From Bacteroidaceae bacterium (lineage in GTDB: Bacteria > Bacteroidota > Bacteroidia > Bacteroidales > Bacteroidaceae), in NCBI GenBank assembly GCA_017379075.1, contig JAFNXL010000014.1:1-64000 (forward strand): a stretch of 64,000 bases of DNA, read 5' to 3'. Every line of letters begins with the position of its first letter. Within the stretch, counting starts at the first letter, position 1. Positions 1 through 9,960 of this stretch are shown in pieces. The translations under genes were made by a program, and so were the position numbers. Under the pieces are notes generated by a model, which was given only the letters and a program-made list of their open reading frames with translations, was not told the DNA's origin and made no database searches.

Positions 1-29
1 GTTGTTGTGATTTGTCATTATTGTCATTA

Positions 30-136
30 AGGTGGCTATAGTGGCGGGGTCCCACCTCTTCCCATTCCGAACAGAGCAGTTAAGCCCGCCCGCGCCGATG
101 GTACTGCACACCCGTGGGAGAGTAGGTAGCCGCCGT
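30..136 (+). rRNA. rrf: 5S ribosomal RNA
   Basis: The conserved 5S core is present (CCGAACAGAG then GTTAAGCCC then GCGCCGATGGTACTG, and GGGAGAGTAGG near the 3' end). The ends pair: GGTGGCTA at 31-38 with TAGCCGCC at 127-134, forming the closing helix. The 16S and 23S genes would lie to the left, outside the window. End positions are accurate to a few bases. Confidence 0.95.
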
Positions 137-150
137 TTTTTAAGTCTGGA

Positions 151-188
151 GAGTTTCTTGAGCATCCGCTTGGGAAACTCTTTTTTTT
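151..188 (+). terminator. rRNA operon terminator
   Basis: The arms GAGTTTC (151-157) and GAAACTC (174-180) form a hairpin followed directly by eight T residues. It lies 15 nt after the 5S gene, as expected for the intrinsic terminator of the rRNA operon. Confidence 0.85.
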
Positions 189-278
189 ATGTCTATTCCA
201 TAAATTATCTGTTAAAATTTTATCCGTCTCATATTTTTTAATAATTTTGTACTATATATACCTTATATAATATATAAT

Positions 279-1748
279 ATGAGACGTAGAGACTTGTTTA
301 TATTCCTTTCTTTTGTGTTTACTTTTGCCTTTTCAAATTTAGCTACATGTAAAAGATTGAATAAAGATTACATTAAAATTGAGAAACAGGCTCGTAAACT
401 AAAGAATAAGATTTTACGCACCAAATCAAATTATTCCGTTAATGGTGTTGTTTATTATGTTTCAGTTGATGGAGATGATTCCAATTCTGGTACAAATCAA
501 CACCAGCCTTTTAAATCATTGAATAAGATAAATTCGTTAAATCTCCAAAGAGGTGATGTGGTTCTCTTTAGACGTGGAGATATGTGGAGAGGTTGTATAC
601 ATACAAAGGCTGGTGTGACTTATTCTGCTTATGGTAAAGGTGATAAGCCTATTCTTAATGGTTCTCCGTTTAATGCAGTAGAACATGGTGCATGGCTTGA
701 AACTAATGTTCCAAATGTGTATGCGTATAGTGAACCCATTGACCTTGATGTGGCTGTTCTTGTCCTAAATGAAGGCGAACAAACGGCATTTAAGGTTATG
801 AAACGAAAATCAGTTGATAATAGTACTACTTTACACATTGATTTAGATGAGCAATTTGCATCTTTTGCAGATTTGCATCGTGACTTAGATTTTTGGCATG
901 AACCCACTAACGGAATTGTGTATCTTTGCTCTCATCGGGGTAATCCTTCTGAACGTTTCAAATCGATAGAGATGCCAATAAGACGACATGGGTTCTATGC
1001 CACCGATAATGTTATCATAGATAATTTCTGCATTAAATATGTTGGCTCTCACGGCATCGGAAGCGGAACTACTCAAAGTCTTGTGGTTAGAAACTGCGAG
1101 TTAGGCTGGATTGGAGGCAGCATACAATTTTATGGTGATCGACAGCCGACTCGGTATGGTAATGGAATAGAAATTTATGGAGGCTGTGGCCGTTATGTCA
1201 TCGATCATTGTTATGTCTATCAATGTTATGATGCAGGTATTACACATCAGATTTCTGCGGTAGGAAACGAGGATGTGTTAATGCAAGATGTCACTTATTC
1301 AAACAATTTGATTGAAGATTGTGTTTATGCGATTGAATATTTTGTCGGCAAGGCTGAAAATGAAGCAAATCGTCGGATGCAAAATGTGCTGTTTACAGGT
1401 AATATATTGCGTCGTGCCGGTTATGGTTTTGGCAATCAACGTCCGGATAAGATGACTCCTGCGCTGATTAAGAGCTGGGGACACTATAATAAGGCGTCAA
1501 ATTTCCGTATTATAGGCAATGTGTTTGACCGAAGTAAACCGCATTCTCTTCATATTTCTGCTGATAATCCGGAATGGCTTCCAAAGTTACAAGACAATGT
1601 CCACATTTTGCTTAAGGGTACAGATGCCTTGTTGGGCTCACCCGAAAAGACATATCCGGTAGATGAAAATTATGGCAATCTTATTCGTAGATTATTTGAT
1701 GAAGAAGGCGGCCGTTATATTTTTGTCGAAGAGGATGATGTTCCCTGA
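279..1748 (+). CDS. exported right-handed beta-helix (pectin-lyase-like) protein
   Basis: A 489-residue protein with an N-terminal signal peptide (hydrophobic FIFLSFVFTFAF after MRRRD). Next comes the SVDGDDSNSGT...PFKSLNKI pattern that opens many Bacteroidetes parallel beta-helix polysaccharide lyases and hydrolases, then helix-type rungs between about residues 235 and 420 (VIIDNFCIKYVGSHGI, LVVRNCELGWI, YVIDHCYVYQC). That fold suggests binding or cleavage of an acidic or complex polysaccharide outside the cytoplasm, but no catalytic triad of a named lyase family can be assigned. The coding sequence is clearly richer in A and T than its neighbours and it sits alone between the rRNA operon and proS, which hints at horizontal acquisition. 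A weak TAATTTTG box lies at 242-249. Fold assignment is fairly sure; substrate and activity are unknown. Confidence 0.7.
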   Translation: MRRRDLFIFLSFVFTFAFSNLATCKRLNKDYIKIEKQARKLKNKILRTKSNYSVNGVVYYVSVDGDDSNSGTNQHQPFKSLNKINSLNLQRGDVVLFRRGDMWRGCIHTKAGVTYSAYGKGDKPILNGSPFNAVEHGAWLETNVPNVYAYSEPIDLDVAVLVLNEGEQTAFKVMKRKSVDNSTTLHIDLDEQFASFADLHRDLDFWHEPTNGIVYLCSHRGNPSERFKSIEMPIRRHGFYATDNVIIDNFCIKYVGSHGIGSGTTQSLVVRNCELGWIGGSIQFYGDRQPTRYGNGIEIYGGCGRYVIDHCYVYQCYDAGITHQISAVGNEDVLMQDVTYSNNLIEDCVYAIEYFVGKAENEANRRMQNVLFTGNILRRAGYGFGNQRPDKMTPALIKSWGHYNKASNFRIIGNVFDRSKPHSLHISADNPEWLPKLQDNVHILLKGTDALLGSPEKTYPVDENYGNLIRRLFDEEGGRYIFVEEDDVP

Positions 1749-1790
1749 TATCCTCAGATTCCAGGGAGTTTACGAATGAAAAACTCATTA

Positions 1791-1851
1791 CATCGAAAAA
1801 ACTCCCGTTCACATTTCTCAAACAGAGGTTGTGAACGGGAGTTTTTCGATG
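1791..1851. terminator. bidirectional terminator hairpin between convergent genes
   Basis: Near-perfect inverted repeat: CATCGAAAAAACTCCCGTTCAC is written as CATCGAAAAA (1791-1800) plus ACTCCCGTTCAC (1801-1812), and it pairs with GTGAACGGGAG...TTTTTCGATG (1831-1851), with one extra A in the left arm. It lies between the beta-helix gene and proS, which converge, so it can end both transcripts. Confidence 0.8.
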
Positions 1852-1873
1852 CCGTGTTCCCTAAAGGAGATTT

Positions 1874-3352
1874 TTAATATGAACGAGCCATAAGCACACG
1901 GGCAACAGCGGGTTTGCCGCTTACCATGTCCACGCCAGGTGTCTGTTCAAAACCATAGGGGACACAGCGGATTGTCGCTTGTGTCTCTTCCTTGATGCGG
2001 GCTTCAGTTTCTGCTGTGCCATCCCAATGACAAAGGAAGAAACCGCCGTTCTTGACTCTTGCCTTGAAGTCTTCGTAATCGTTGCATTCGTAGATGTGGC
2101 TGTCGCGGAAGTCTTTGGCTTTCTTGAAAATGTTGGCTTGAATGTCATCAAGCAAATTCTTGATGTAGTTGGCAATTCCTTCAATTGAAACATTTTCTTT
2201 CTCAAGTGTATCACGACGCATGATCTCTACGACACCCTGTTCCAGGTCACGTGCACCCAATACCAGACGTACAGGCACTCCCTTGAGCTCGTAATCCGCA
2301 AACTTGAAGCCTGGACGCTTGTTGTCAGCATTGTCATATTTGACACTAATTCCAAGTGCTTTCAAATCGTTGACGATTTCCTGTGCCTTGGTGTCTAATT
2401 GTTCCATCTGTGCGGGTTTGCCGATAGGTATGATTACGACCTGAATGGGAGCCAATGCGGGAGGCAGAACCAAACCGTTGTCGTCAGAATGGGTCATGAT
2501 GAGCGCGCCCATCAGTCGGGTACTTACGCCCCAACTGGTTGCCCAAGCGTATTCGGGTTTGTTTTCTTTGTTGAGGAATTGCACATCAAAGGCCTTACCG
2601 AAATTCTGTCCCAAGAAGTGGCTTGTTCCGCTTTGCAAGGCTTTGCCGTCTTGCATCATGGCTTCGATAGTGTAGGTATCCAAGGCTCCAGCAAATCGTT
2701 CTGTCTCGCTCTTCACACCCTGTACTACGGGTACGGCCATATACTTTTCAGCGAATTCGGCATATATTCCAAGCATCTGGTGTGCACGTTCTTCTGCTTC
2801 TTCTTTGGTGGCGTGGGCTGTGTGGCCTTCCTGCCACAAAAATTCTGCTGTGCGCAGGAACAAGCGTGTACGCATTTCCCATCGCATTACGTTGCACCAC
2901 TGGTTGCACAGAACGGGCAGGTCGCGGTAAGAGTGGATCCAGTTCTTGAAAGTGTTCCAGATAATAGTTTCGCTTGTGGGACGGATGATGAGTTCTTCTT
3001 CCAATCGTGCAGCTGGGTCAACCACTACACCATCATGCGTTTCATTGGTTTTCAGACGGTAGTGTGTAACCACAGCACACTCCTTGGCAAAACCTTCAAC
3101 ATGTTCAGCCTCTCTGCTGAGGAATGATTTGGGAATGAGCAAGGGGAAGTATGCGTTCTGTACTCCGGTCTCCTTGAACATCTCGTCCAGAATGCGTTGC
3201 ATTTTTTCCCAGATGGCATAACCATAGGGCTTTATCACCATGCAGCCGCGCACATCTGATTGTTCGGCCAGGTCGGCTTTAACCACCAGTTCGTTGTACC
3301 ATTTTGAGTAGTCCTCACTTCTCTTGGTGAGGAAATCTAATTCTTTTGCCAT
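1874..3352 (-). CDS. proS: prolyl-tRNA synthetase, archaeal/eukaryal-type short form
   Basis: A 492-residue cytoplasmic class II aminoacyl-tRNA synthetase that charges tRNA-Pro. The class II core is visible: the [16 protein letters not shown] region, motif 2 ([16 protein letters not shown]), and an anticodon-binding domain with VVIIPIG followed by the typical C-terminal zinc-binding-like extension ending in MARSY. It is the short ProRS type without the editing insertion of the E. coli enzyme, as is usual in Bacteroidetes. The start is taken at the ATG encoding [18 protein letters not shown]; the open frame runs 46 codons further upstream but reads through A/T-rich promoter sequence with no family similarity. 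Divergent from the OmpA-like gene. Confidence 0.95.
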   Translation of the reverse strand: MAKELDFLTKRSEDYSKWYNELVVKADLAEQSDVRGCMVIKPYGYAIWEKMQRILDEMFKETGVQNAYFPLLIPKSFLSREAEHVEGFAKECAVVTHYRLKTNETHDGVVVDPAARLEEELIIRPTSETIIWNTFKNWIHSYRDLPVLCNQWCNVMRWEMRTRLFLRTAEFLWQEGHTAHATKEEAEERAHQMLGIYAEFAEKYMAVPVVQGVKSETERFAGALDTYTIEAMMQDGKALQSGTSHFLGQNFGKAFDVQFLNKENKPEYAWATSWGVSTRLMGALIMTHSDDNGLVLPPALAPIQVVIIPIGKPAQMEQLDTKAQEIVNDLKALGISVKYDNADNKRPGFKFADYELKGVPVRLVLGARDLEQGVVEIMRRDTLEKENVSIEGIANYIKNLLDDIQANIFKKAKDFRDSHIYECNDYEDFKARVKNGGFFLCHWDGTAETEARIKEETQATIRCVPYGFEQTPGVDMVSGKPAVARVLMARSY

Positions 3353-3435
3353 AGGTAAAATGTGAATTGTTGTGAAAATTTTTGCAAAAATACGAAAAAT
3401 AACGCAAAATAATGTCCACCATGAATAAAAATATG

Positions 3436-3443
3436 TATCTTTG
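3436..3443 (+). promoter_or_regulatory. TAnnTTTG promoter box for the OmpA-mtgA unit
   Basis: TATCTTTG matches the Bacteroidetes -7 consensus and lies about 100 nt before the OmpA-like start. No clear TTTG box sits 19-21 bp upstream, so this is only a candidate. Confidence 0.45.
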
Positions 3444-3543
3444 TGTTCGAAAAAAAGATAATGAAAAGATTCGCTTGCGAACTCTTCCAAGGAATAGGCT
3501 TAGAATTGTTAACATTATATAAAAGTATTAATTTTTAGGAACT

Positions 3544-4263
3544 ATGAAATTATTCAAGACAATTGCCGGAGTTGCCGGAATCTCAATCTTGTTGTCAGGT
3601 TGTGGAGCGTCCAATACGCTCAAGGGTTCATTAATCGGTGCCGGAGGCGGTGGTGCCTTAGGCGCTGGAGTAGGTGCTTTGATTGGTAAGGCCACAGGAA
3701 ACGCAGGTAAGGGCGCAGCTATTGGTGCGGCTGCTGGTGTGGCAGTGGGAACAACTGCCGGAGCGCTTATCGGACGTAAGATGGACAAGGCCAAGGCCGC
3801 TGCTGCAGCTGCTATGCAGGACGCAACCGTTGAAACAACCAAGGACGGACGTGGATTGGAAGCTGTGAAAGTTACACTTGACAATGGCGTGCTTTTTGCC
3901 GCAGGAAAGTCAGATCTTCAGCCAGCAGCTAAGGCTTCATTGAAGAAGTTTGCCACCGAGGTGCTCAATATCTATTCAGACGTAGATGTGTCTATCCAAG
4001 GATTTGCCAGCAGCGATGGTTCAGATGCGCTCAACCTCACCCTGAGCCAGGGTCGTGCCAATGCAGTGAAAGCCTATCTCACCGGTACTTGCCGTGTAGA
4101 CCCCACTCAGATTACCAGCACAGAAGGTTTTGGCGAGAACCCCGACTTCTTGGTATATGGTCCTGATGGCAAGGAAGACCGTGCGGCCAGCCGTCGTGTA
4201 GAGATCTACCTCTATGCCAGCCAGGAAATGATCAATGCAGCTAATGCTGGCACATTGCAATAA
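3544..4263 (+). CDS. OmpA-family lipoprotein with glycine-zipper segment
   Basis: A 239-residue envelope protein. A lipoprotein signal peptide ends in the lipobox LLSGC (Cys20). Residues about 28-78 form a glycine-zipper run rich in GAGGGGALGAG and IGAAAGVAVG repeats. An OmpA C-terminal domain follows (VTLDNGVLFAAGKSDL, FASSDGSDALNLTLSQGRANAV, then RAASRRVEIYLY), the peptidoglycan-binding fold that anchors outer-membrane proteins to the wall. It resembles the YiaD/OmpA-like lipoproteins. The stop codon overlaps the start of mtgA (TAATG), so the two are probably translationally coupled, consistent with a shared cell-wall role. Confidence 0.88.
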   Translation: MKLFKTIAGVAGISILLSGCGASNTLKGSLIGAGGGGALGAGVGALIGKATGNAGKGAAIGAAAGVAVGTTAGALIGRKMDKAKAAAAAAMQDATVETTKDGRGLEAVKVTLDNGVLFAAGKSDLQPAAKASLKKFATEVLNIYSDVDVSIQGFASSDGSDALNLTLSQGRANAVKAYLTGTCRVDPTQITSTEGFGENPDFLVYGPDGKEDRAASRRVEIYLYASQEMINAANAGTLQ

Positions 4264-4955
4264 TGAATTTGCTGAAACGTATCCAGCGAACTATACGATG
4301 GATTGTGCTCCTGTTCTTCGGGAGCACAATCCTTTCTGTTTTTATATACAAATGGGTTCCAGTCCACATAACTCCGCTAATGGTCATACGCTGTGTCCAG
4401 CAAGTGTCACGCGGTGAAACCATCCGTATGCGCCATCATTGGGTTCCCATGGACTCCATGTCTCTTTATATGCCAGTGGCAGTGATGGCAAGCGAGGATC
4501 AGCGTTTTCTTACGCACAACGGTTTCGATTTTGTGGAAATCAAAAAAGCCGTTAAGGAACACAAAGAAGACGGCAAAAAGCTTCGTGGGGGAAGTACAAT
4601 TTCCCAGCAGACAGCCAAGAACGTTTTCCTTTGGCCCGGTTCCACTTGGTTGCGAAAGGGGCTGGAAGCATATTTTACAGTTCTTATAGAATGGATTTGG
4701 GGCAAACATCGCATTATGGAAGTCTACCTCAACTCCATAGAAATGGGTGACGGTATATACGGCGCCGAAGCTGTTGCCCAATGGCATTTCCGTCGTCCCA
4801 GTGCAGAACTGACCCGTGCCAATTGCGCTCTTGTGGCCGCCACATTGCCCAATCCTTTGAAGTTTGACAGCAGCAAGCCTTCAAAGTATATGCTCCGTCG
4901 CCAGACTGCCATCATGAACCAGATGCGTCATATCTCTGTATTCCCGGAAAAATAA
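4263..4955 (+). CDS. mtgA: monofunctional peptidoglycan glycosyltransferase (GT51)
   Basis: A 230-residue inner-membrane enzyme that polymerises lipid II into glycan strands. One N-terminal membrane segment (about residues 12-29) precedes a GT51 domain with its conserved motifs: the catalytic-Glu motif ASEDQRF (Glu78), the LRGGSTISQQTAKNVFL motif, and RIMEVYLNSIEMGDGIYGAEAVAQWHF. Its length is that of monofunctional MtgA; there is no transpeptidase domain. Its ATG overlaps the TAA of the OmpA-like lipoprotein gene by one base. Confidence 0.93.
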   Translation: MNLLKRIQRTIRWIVLLFFGSTILSVFIYKWVPVHITPLMVIRCVQQVSRGETIRMRHHWVPMDSMSLYMPVAVMASEDQRFLTHNGFDFVEIKKAVKEHKEDGKKLRGGSTISQQTAKNVFLWPGSTWLRKGLEAYFTVLIEWIWGKHRIMEVYLNSIEMGDGIYGAEAVAQWHFRRPSAELTRANCALVAATLPNPLKFDSSKPSKYMLRRQTAIMNQMRHISVFPEK

Positions 4956-4975
4956 TCACTTTTTGTCAAAGAGAC

Positions 4976-5006
4976 TTTGCAATTTTAGGTTTTTTGATTA
5001 ACTTTG
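4976..5006 (+). promoter_or_regulatory. consensus Bacteroidetes promoter for the AAA ATPase gene
   Basis: TTTG (4976-4979), 19 bp, then TAACTTTG (4999-5006): an exact match to the -33/-7 consensus. Transcription should start near 5011-5014. This rules out a TTG start at 5004, which lies in the -7 box. Confidence 0.8.
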
Positions 5007-5024
5007 TACCCGTTATCATCAGAA

Positions 5025-6215
5025 ATGGGTATGCTTGAAACATTCTTTCGTACACACCGATATTTATTGGAGCACCTGGGTGCCCCCGTACGGCGCGCGC
5101 TGATGGATGAGATCAATTGGCGCGACCGTCTGATAGGAATCAAGGGCAGCAGGGGAGTGGGAAAAACCACATTCTTGCTTCAATACGCCCGTGAACATTT
5201 TGGCATGCGCGACCGTCGTTGCCTCTATGTCAATATGAACCATTTTTATTTTCAGGGACATACGTTGCACGAGTTTGCCAGCGAGTTCGTGCGTTCCGGC
5301 GGTCAGGTGTTGCTTATTGACCAGGTCTTCAAACAACCACGTTGGAGCCAGGAAATCCGTCTTATATATGACCGTTATCCGCATTTGCGCATTGTCTTTA
5401 CCGGTAGTTCGGTAATGCGGCTCAAGGATGAGAATCCCGAACTTTGCGGACTGGTCAGCAGTTACAACCTCCGCGGTTTCTCCTTGCGCGAATACATTAA
5501 TATCCAGACAGGTTTGGAACTTCGCCCGTATGGTCTCCGTGAAATTCTCAACCGTCATGAGCGTATTGCTGATGAAGTGTTGGCGCAAGTCAATCCTATG
5601 GAATACCTGGAGTCATACATGCATCATGGCTATTACCCCTTCTTCCTTGAAAAGACTGATTTCTCGGAGAATCTGCTCAAGGTGATGAACATGATGATTG
5701 AGGTGGATATTCTTCATATTCAGCAGATAGAACTAAAATATCTGTGCAAGATCAAGAAGTTGCTCTATCTTCTGGCCACCAACAACACCTACGCCCCCAA
5801 TGTAAGCCAGTTGGCTACTGATGTGACAACCAGCCGCTCCACGGTGATGAACTATATCAAGTATCTCAACGACGCGCGTCTCATCAATATGGTTTTCCGT
5901 GGTGATGAAAAGTTCCCTAAGAAACCCGCCCGTCTGCTAATGCACAATACCAATCTTATGTATGCATTGGCGCCCGGTGGCCAGGTTGAACGCCAGCTTT
6001 TGTATGATACCTTCTTCCAGAATGCTTTGTGGGGACGCCACGATTTGAGTGTGGGCGACCGCCGCAGCACATTCTTTGTGGACGGCAACCAGCGTTACCG
6101 CATCGTTTCCGAAGATGTCCTTCGTCGCAGCAGCGATGTGATATATGTCCAGGGCAATATAGTCAAGGGGCAGGAACTTACCATACCCTTGTGGCTGTAT
6201 GGCTTCTTGTACTAA
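5025..6215 (+). CDS. AAA+ ATPase (AAA_14 with DUF4143-like C-terminus)
   Basis: A 396-residue cytoplasmic P-loop ATPase. Walker A is GSRGVGKTT (about 41-49), a Walker-B-like strand is VLLIDQVF, and the sensor-1 strand is RIVFTGSSVMRL. The C-terminal half contains a winged-helix-like stretch (NVSQLATDVTTSRSTVMNYIKYL) and the nuclease-like DUF4143 fold typical of this family, whose biological role is unsettled. ATG 5025 is chosen because the promoter places the mRNA start just upstream; ATG 5031 is an alternative. A truncated relative lies at 37790-38068. The usual Asp-Glu of Walker B is Asp-Gln here (LIDQ), which may weaken hydrolysis. Confidence 0.85.
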   Translation: MGMLETFFRTHRYLLEHLGAPVRRALMDEINWRDRLIGIKGSRGVGKTTFLLQYAREHFGMRDRRCLYVNMNHFYFQGHTLHEFASEFVRSGGQVLLIDQVFKQPRWSQEIRLIYDRYPHLRIVFTGSSVMRLKDENPELCGLVSSYNLRGFSLREYINIQTGLELRPYGLREILNRHERIADEVLAQVNPMEYLESYMHHGYYPFFLEKTDFSENLLKVMNMMIEVDILHIQQIELKYLCKIKKLLYLLATNNTYAPNVSQLATDVTTSRSTVMNYIKYLNDARLINMVFRGDEKFPKKPARLLMHNTNLMYALAPGGQVERQLLYDTFFQNALWGRHDLSVGDRRSTFFVDGNQRYRIVSEDVLRRSSDVIYVQGNIVKGQELTIPLWLYGFLY

Positions 6216-6281
6216 GCAGTTTGTTCAGAGAAAATAATTAGATTATTATAATAGAATTCACATAATTAAACATTCACGATT

Positions 6282-9200
6282 ATGGCAAAAGAAAAGAAAT
6301 TTGTGACGTGGGATGGTAATACCTGTGCCGGACATGTGGCTTATATGTTCAGCGAGGTGGCTGCCATCTATCCCATCACTCCCTCATCTCCCATGGCGGA
6401 GCATGTGGACGAATGGGCCGCTCAGGGCCGTAAGAACCTTTTTGGTGACACAGTAATGGTACAGGAAATGCAGTCCGAGGGTGGTGCTGCCGGAGCCGTA
6501 CATGGCTCTCTCCAGGCTGGTGCCCTCACCACAACGTTTACTGCGTCTCAGGGTCTGTTGCTGATGATTCCCAATATGTATAAGATTGCCGGAGAGTTGC
6601 TCCCCAGCGTATTCCATGTGTCTGCCCGTACTGTGGCTACACATACGCTCAGCATCTTTGGTGACCATAGTGACGTGATGGCTTGCCGTCAGACCGGTTT
6701 TGCCATGTTGGCAGAAGGCAGTGTGCAGGAGGTTATGGACCTCAGTGCCGTTGCACATTTGGCATCTATCGAGTCACGCGTTCCCTTCATCAACTTTTTC
6801 GACGGTTTCCGCACCTCTCATGAGTATCAGAAGGTGGAACTGATTGAGGATGACGATGTACGCGACCTCGTTGACCAGAAGGCTGTGAGCGAGTTCCGTT
6901 CACGTGCCCTCACTCCCGAACATCCCGTGGCAAAGGGTATGGCCGAGAATCCCGAGACCTTCTTCGCTCACCGCGAATCATGCAACCGTTATTACGATGC
7001 CGTTCCTGCCATTGTGGAGAAGTACATGGCTGCAATCAGCGAACGTACTGGCCGCGAATATAAACTGTTCTCATATTACGGTGCAGAGGATGCCACTGAG
7101 GTTGTTATCCTGATGGGTAGCGCCACCGAGGCTGCTCGCGAGGCCATCGACTATGCAAATGCCAACGGCAAGAAGTATGGTATGGTTAGCGTACACTTGT
7201 ATCGTCCCTTCAGTGTAAAGCACCTGTTGGCTGCCGTTCCCGAGACTTGCCAGCGTATCGCTGTCCTTGACCGTACAAAGGAACCCGGAAGCAATGGCGA
7301 ACCTCTCTTGCTTGATGTTAAGGACGCATTCTATGGTTCTGACCGCACTCCTCTTATCGTGGGCGGACGTTATGCATTGGGTTCTGCCGATGTAACTCCC
7401 ACCATGATTCTGGGCGTATATGAAAATTTGGAACTTCCCCAGCCCAAGGATCACTTCACTGTGGGTATCGTGGACGACCTTACCTTCACCTCTCTGCCCG
7501 TCAAGGAAGAGATGGCATTGGGTGGCAAGGGCATCTTCGAAGCCAAGTTCTTCGGTCTGGGTGCAGACGGAACCGTAGGTGCCAACAAGAACTCAGTAAA
7601 GATTATCGGTGACAACACCGACAAGTATTGCCAGGCATACTTCTCTTACGACTCTAAGAAGTCTGGAGGTTTCACCTGCTCACACCTGCGTTTCGGTGAC
7701 ACCCCCATCCGTTCTACCTATCAGATTAAGACCCCCAATTTCGTGGCTTGCCACGTTCAGGCCTATCTGCGCATGTACGATGTGCTTCGTGGTCTGCAGC
7801 CCGGCGGTCAGTTCCTGCTCAACACCATTTTCGAGGGTGAGGAACTGGTGAACTTCATTCCCAACAATCTGAAGAAGTACTTCGCCGAGAAGAACATCAC
7901 CGTTTATTATATCAATGCAACCAAGATTGCTCAGGAAATCGGTCTGGGCAACCGCACAAATACCATCCTCCAGTCTGCTTTCTTCCGCATTACCGAGGTT
8001 ATCCCCGTAGAATTGGCTGTAGAGCAGATGAAGAAGGCCATTGTCAAGTCTTATGGCAAGAAGGGTCAGGACGTGGTAGACATGAACTTTGCTGCCGTAG
8101 ACCGTGGTGGCGAGTACAAGATCCTGCCCGTAGATCCCGCTTGGGCAAATCTGCCTGCCGACGAGGCTCCTGCCAATGACGACCCCGCATTCATCAACAA
8201 TCTGGTGCGTGTAATCAACGCACAGAACGGCGACCTTCTGCCCGTAAGCGCATACAAGGGTCTGGAGGACGGAACATGGCAGCAAGGTACTTCTGCTTAT
8301 GAGAAGCGTGGTGTGGCAGCTTTCGTTCCCCAGTGGAATGCCGAAAATTGTATCCAGTGTAACAAGTGTGCCTTTGTTTGTCCTCACGCAGCCATCCGTC
8401 CCTTCGTAATGAACGACGCTGAAGTGGCAGGCTTCCAGGGCAAGACTCTCGACATGAAGGCTCCTGCCGCCATGAAGGGCATGCACTTTGTTATTCAGGT
8501 GGATGTGAAGGACTGTCTGGGATGTGGCAACTGTGCCGACGTATGTCCCGGCAACCCCAAGTTGGGCGGTCCTGCACTGAAGATGGTTGCCTACGACTCT
8601 TCTTCTGCTGAAATGATTCAGGAAGATGCCAACTGGACCTACTGCGTTAAGCAGGTGGCCAGCAAGCAGGATTTGGTAGACATCAAGCAGAGCCCCAAGA
8701 ATAGTCAGTTCGCACAGCCTCTCTTCGAGTTCAGCGGTGCATGTTCAGGCTGTGGCGAGACTCCCTATGTGAAGCTCATCAGCCAGCTCTTCGGCGACCG
8801 TCAGATGGTAGCCAATGCCACTGGATGTTCTTCAATCTACTCTGGTTCAATTCCTTCAACTCCTTATACCACCAACGCCAAGGGTCAGGGTCCCGCTTGG
8901 GGCAACTCTCTGTTCGAGGACTTCTGCGAGTTCGGCTTGGGTATGGTACTTGCCAACAAGAAGATGAAGGCTCGCATAACCGAACTGCTGAAGCAGATGA
9001 TCGCTTCTGACAAGACTTCTGAAGGATACAAGGCCGCTGCCGAGCAGTGGATTGCCCAGCAGAACGATGCCGAAGGCTCAAAGGCTGCAGCAGAGGCGTT
9101 GAAACCCTTCATTGCAGAGGGTGCGGCAGCCGGATGCGAGGCTTGCAAGCAACTCAAGGAACTGGATCACTATCTGGTTAAGCGCAGCCAGTGGATCATC

Positions 9201-9857
9201 GGTGGCGACGGTGCGTCATACGACATCGGTTACGGCGGTCTCGACCACGTTATCGGTAGCGGTGAGGACGTGAACGTATTCGTACTCGACACCGAGGTTT
9301 ACTCCAATACCGGCGGTCAGGCTTCTAAGGCTACTCCCATCGGCGCCATCGCACAGTTTGCCGCTAACGGCAAGCGCGTGGGCAAGAAAGATCTGGGTCT
9401 GATGCAGGCCACATACGGCAACGTATATGTAGCCCAGGTTGCTATGGGTGCCGACCAGAGCCAGTGTCTCAAGGCCATCCGCGAGGCAGAAGCATGGCAC
9501 GGACCTTCTCTCATCATCGCTTACGCTCCCTGTATCAACCACGGACTCCGTGCCAAGGGCGGTATGGGTAAGAGCCAGGCCGAGGAGGCTAAGGCTGTAG
9601 AATGTGGTTACTGGCACTTGTGGCGCAACAATCCCGCACTGGCCGAGGAAGGTAAGAACCCCTTCCAGATGGACAGCAAGGAACCCAACTGGGACAAGTT
9701 CCAAGACTTCCTCGAGGGCGAGGTTCGTTTCCTCTCTCTTAAGAAGATTGCGCCCGAGGCTGCTCAGGAACTCTATGATGCTTGTAAGGCTGCCGCACAG
9801 CGCCGCTACAAGAGCTACATCCGCAAGTCTCAGGAAGACTGGAGCCTGGAAGAATAA
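6282..9857 (+). CDS. nifJ: pyruvate:ferredoxin (flavodoxin) oxidoreductase
   Basis: A 1191-residue fused, homodimer-type enzyme. It converts pyruvate and CoA to acetyl-CoA and CO2 and reduces ferredoxin, a central reaction of anaerobic metabolism. In order: a TPP-pyrimidine domain with the YPITPSSPMAE signature near residue 30, a transketolase-C-like domain, the gamma domain, a two-cluster ferredoxin domain (CIQCNKCAFVCP at about 688 and CLGCGNCADVCP at about 744), then the TPP-binding beta domain starting at CSGCGETPYVK (about 820), with the diphosphate site GGDGASYDIGYGG and DTEVYSNTGGQ. Further cysteines at GCEACKQ may ligate the third cluster. Full length, apparently monocistronic, with codon usage suggesting high expression. 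Confidence 0.97.
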   Translation: MAKEKKFVTWDGNTCAGHVAYMFSEVAAIYPITPSSPMAEHVDEWAAQGRKNLFGDTVMVQEMQSEGGAAGAVHGSLQAGALTTTFTASQGLLLMIPNMYKIAGELLPSVFHVSARTVATHTLSIFGDHSDVMACRQTGFAMLAEGSVQEVMDLSAVAHLASIESRVPFINFFDGFRTSHEYQKVELIEDDDVRDLVDQKAVSEFRSRALTPEHPVAKGMAENPETFFAHRESCNRYYDAVPAIVEKYMAAISERTGREYKLFSYYGAEDATEVVILMGSATEAAREAIDYANANGKKYGMVSVHLYRPFSVKHLLAAVPETCQRIAVLDRTKEPGSNGEPLLLDVKDAFYGSDRTPLIVGGRYALGSADVTPTMILGVYENLELPQPKDHFTVGIVDDLTFTSLPVKEEMALGGKGIFEAKFFGLGADGTVGANKNSVKIIGDNTDKYCQAYFSYDSKKSGGFTCSHLRFGDTPIRSTYQIKTPNFVACHVQAYLRMYDVLRGLQPGGQFLLNTIFEGEELVNFIPNNLKKYFAEKNITVYYINATKIAQEIGLGNRTNTILQSAFFRITEVIPVELAVEQMKKAIVKSYGKKGQDVVDMNFAAVDRGGEYKILPVDPAWANLPADEAPANDDPAFINNLVRVINAQNGDLLPVSAYKGLEDGTWQQGTSAYEKRGVAAFVPQWNAENCIQCNKCAFVCPHAAIRPFVMNDAEVAGFQGKTLDMKAPAAMKGMHFVIQVDVKDCLGCGNCADVCPGNPKLGGPALKMVAYDSSSAEMIQEDANWTYCVKQVASKQDLVDIKQSPKNSQFAQPLFEFSGACSGCGETPYVKLISQLFGDRQMVANATGCSSIYSGSIPSTPYTTNAKGQGPAWGNSLFEDFCEFGLGMVLANKKMKARITELLKQMIASDKTSEGYKAAAEQWIAQQNDAEGSKAAAEALKPFIAEGAAAGCEACKQLKELDHYLVKRSQWIIGGDGASYDIGYGGLDHVIGSGEDVNVFVLDTEVYSNTGGQASKATPIGAIAQFAANGKRVGKKDLGLMQATYGNVYVAQVAMGADQSQCLKAIREAEAWHGPSLIIAYAPCINHGLRAKGGMGKSQAEEAKAVECGYWHLWRNNPALAEEGKNPFQMDSKEPNWDKFQDFLEGEVRFLSLKKIAPEAAQELYDACKAAAQRRYKSYIRKSQEDWSLEE

Positions 9858-9960
9858 AAAAATGCAAAGCAGAGAGCGCAGAGACAAGCTTGCTTGAACT
9901 CTGCCGAACGACGCAACATTTCGGTGCAGTAAAATAGCAGTAAATAGATAAATCTTTTTC

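Noticed and set aside
2399..3127. 242-codon open frame opposite proS
   Set aside because: Shadow of a clearly conserved synthetase gene.
5004..5024. TTG start extending the ATPase gene
   Set aside because: The TTG is inside the -7 promoter box TAACTTTG.
7680..8486. 268-codon open frame opposite nifJ
   Set aside because: Shadow frame produced by the codon bias of nifJ.
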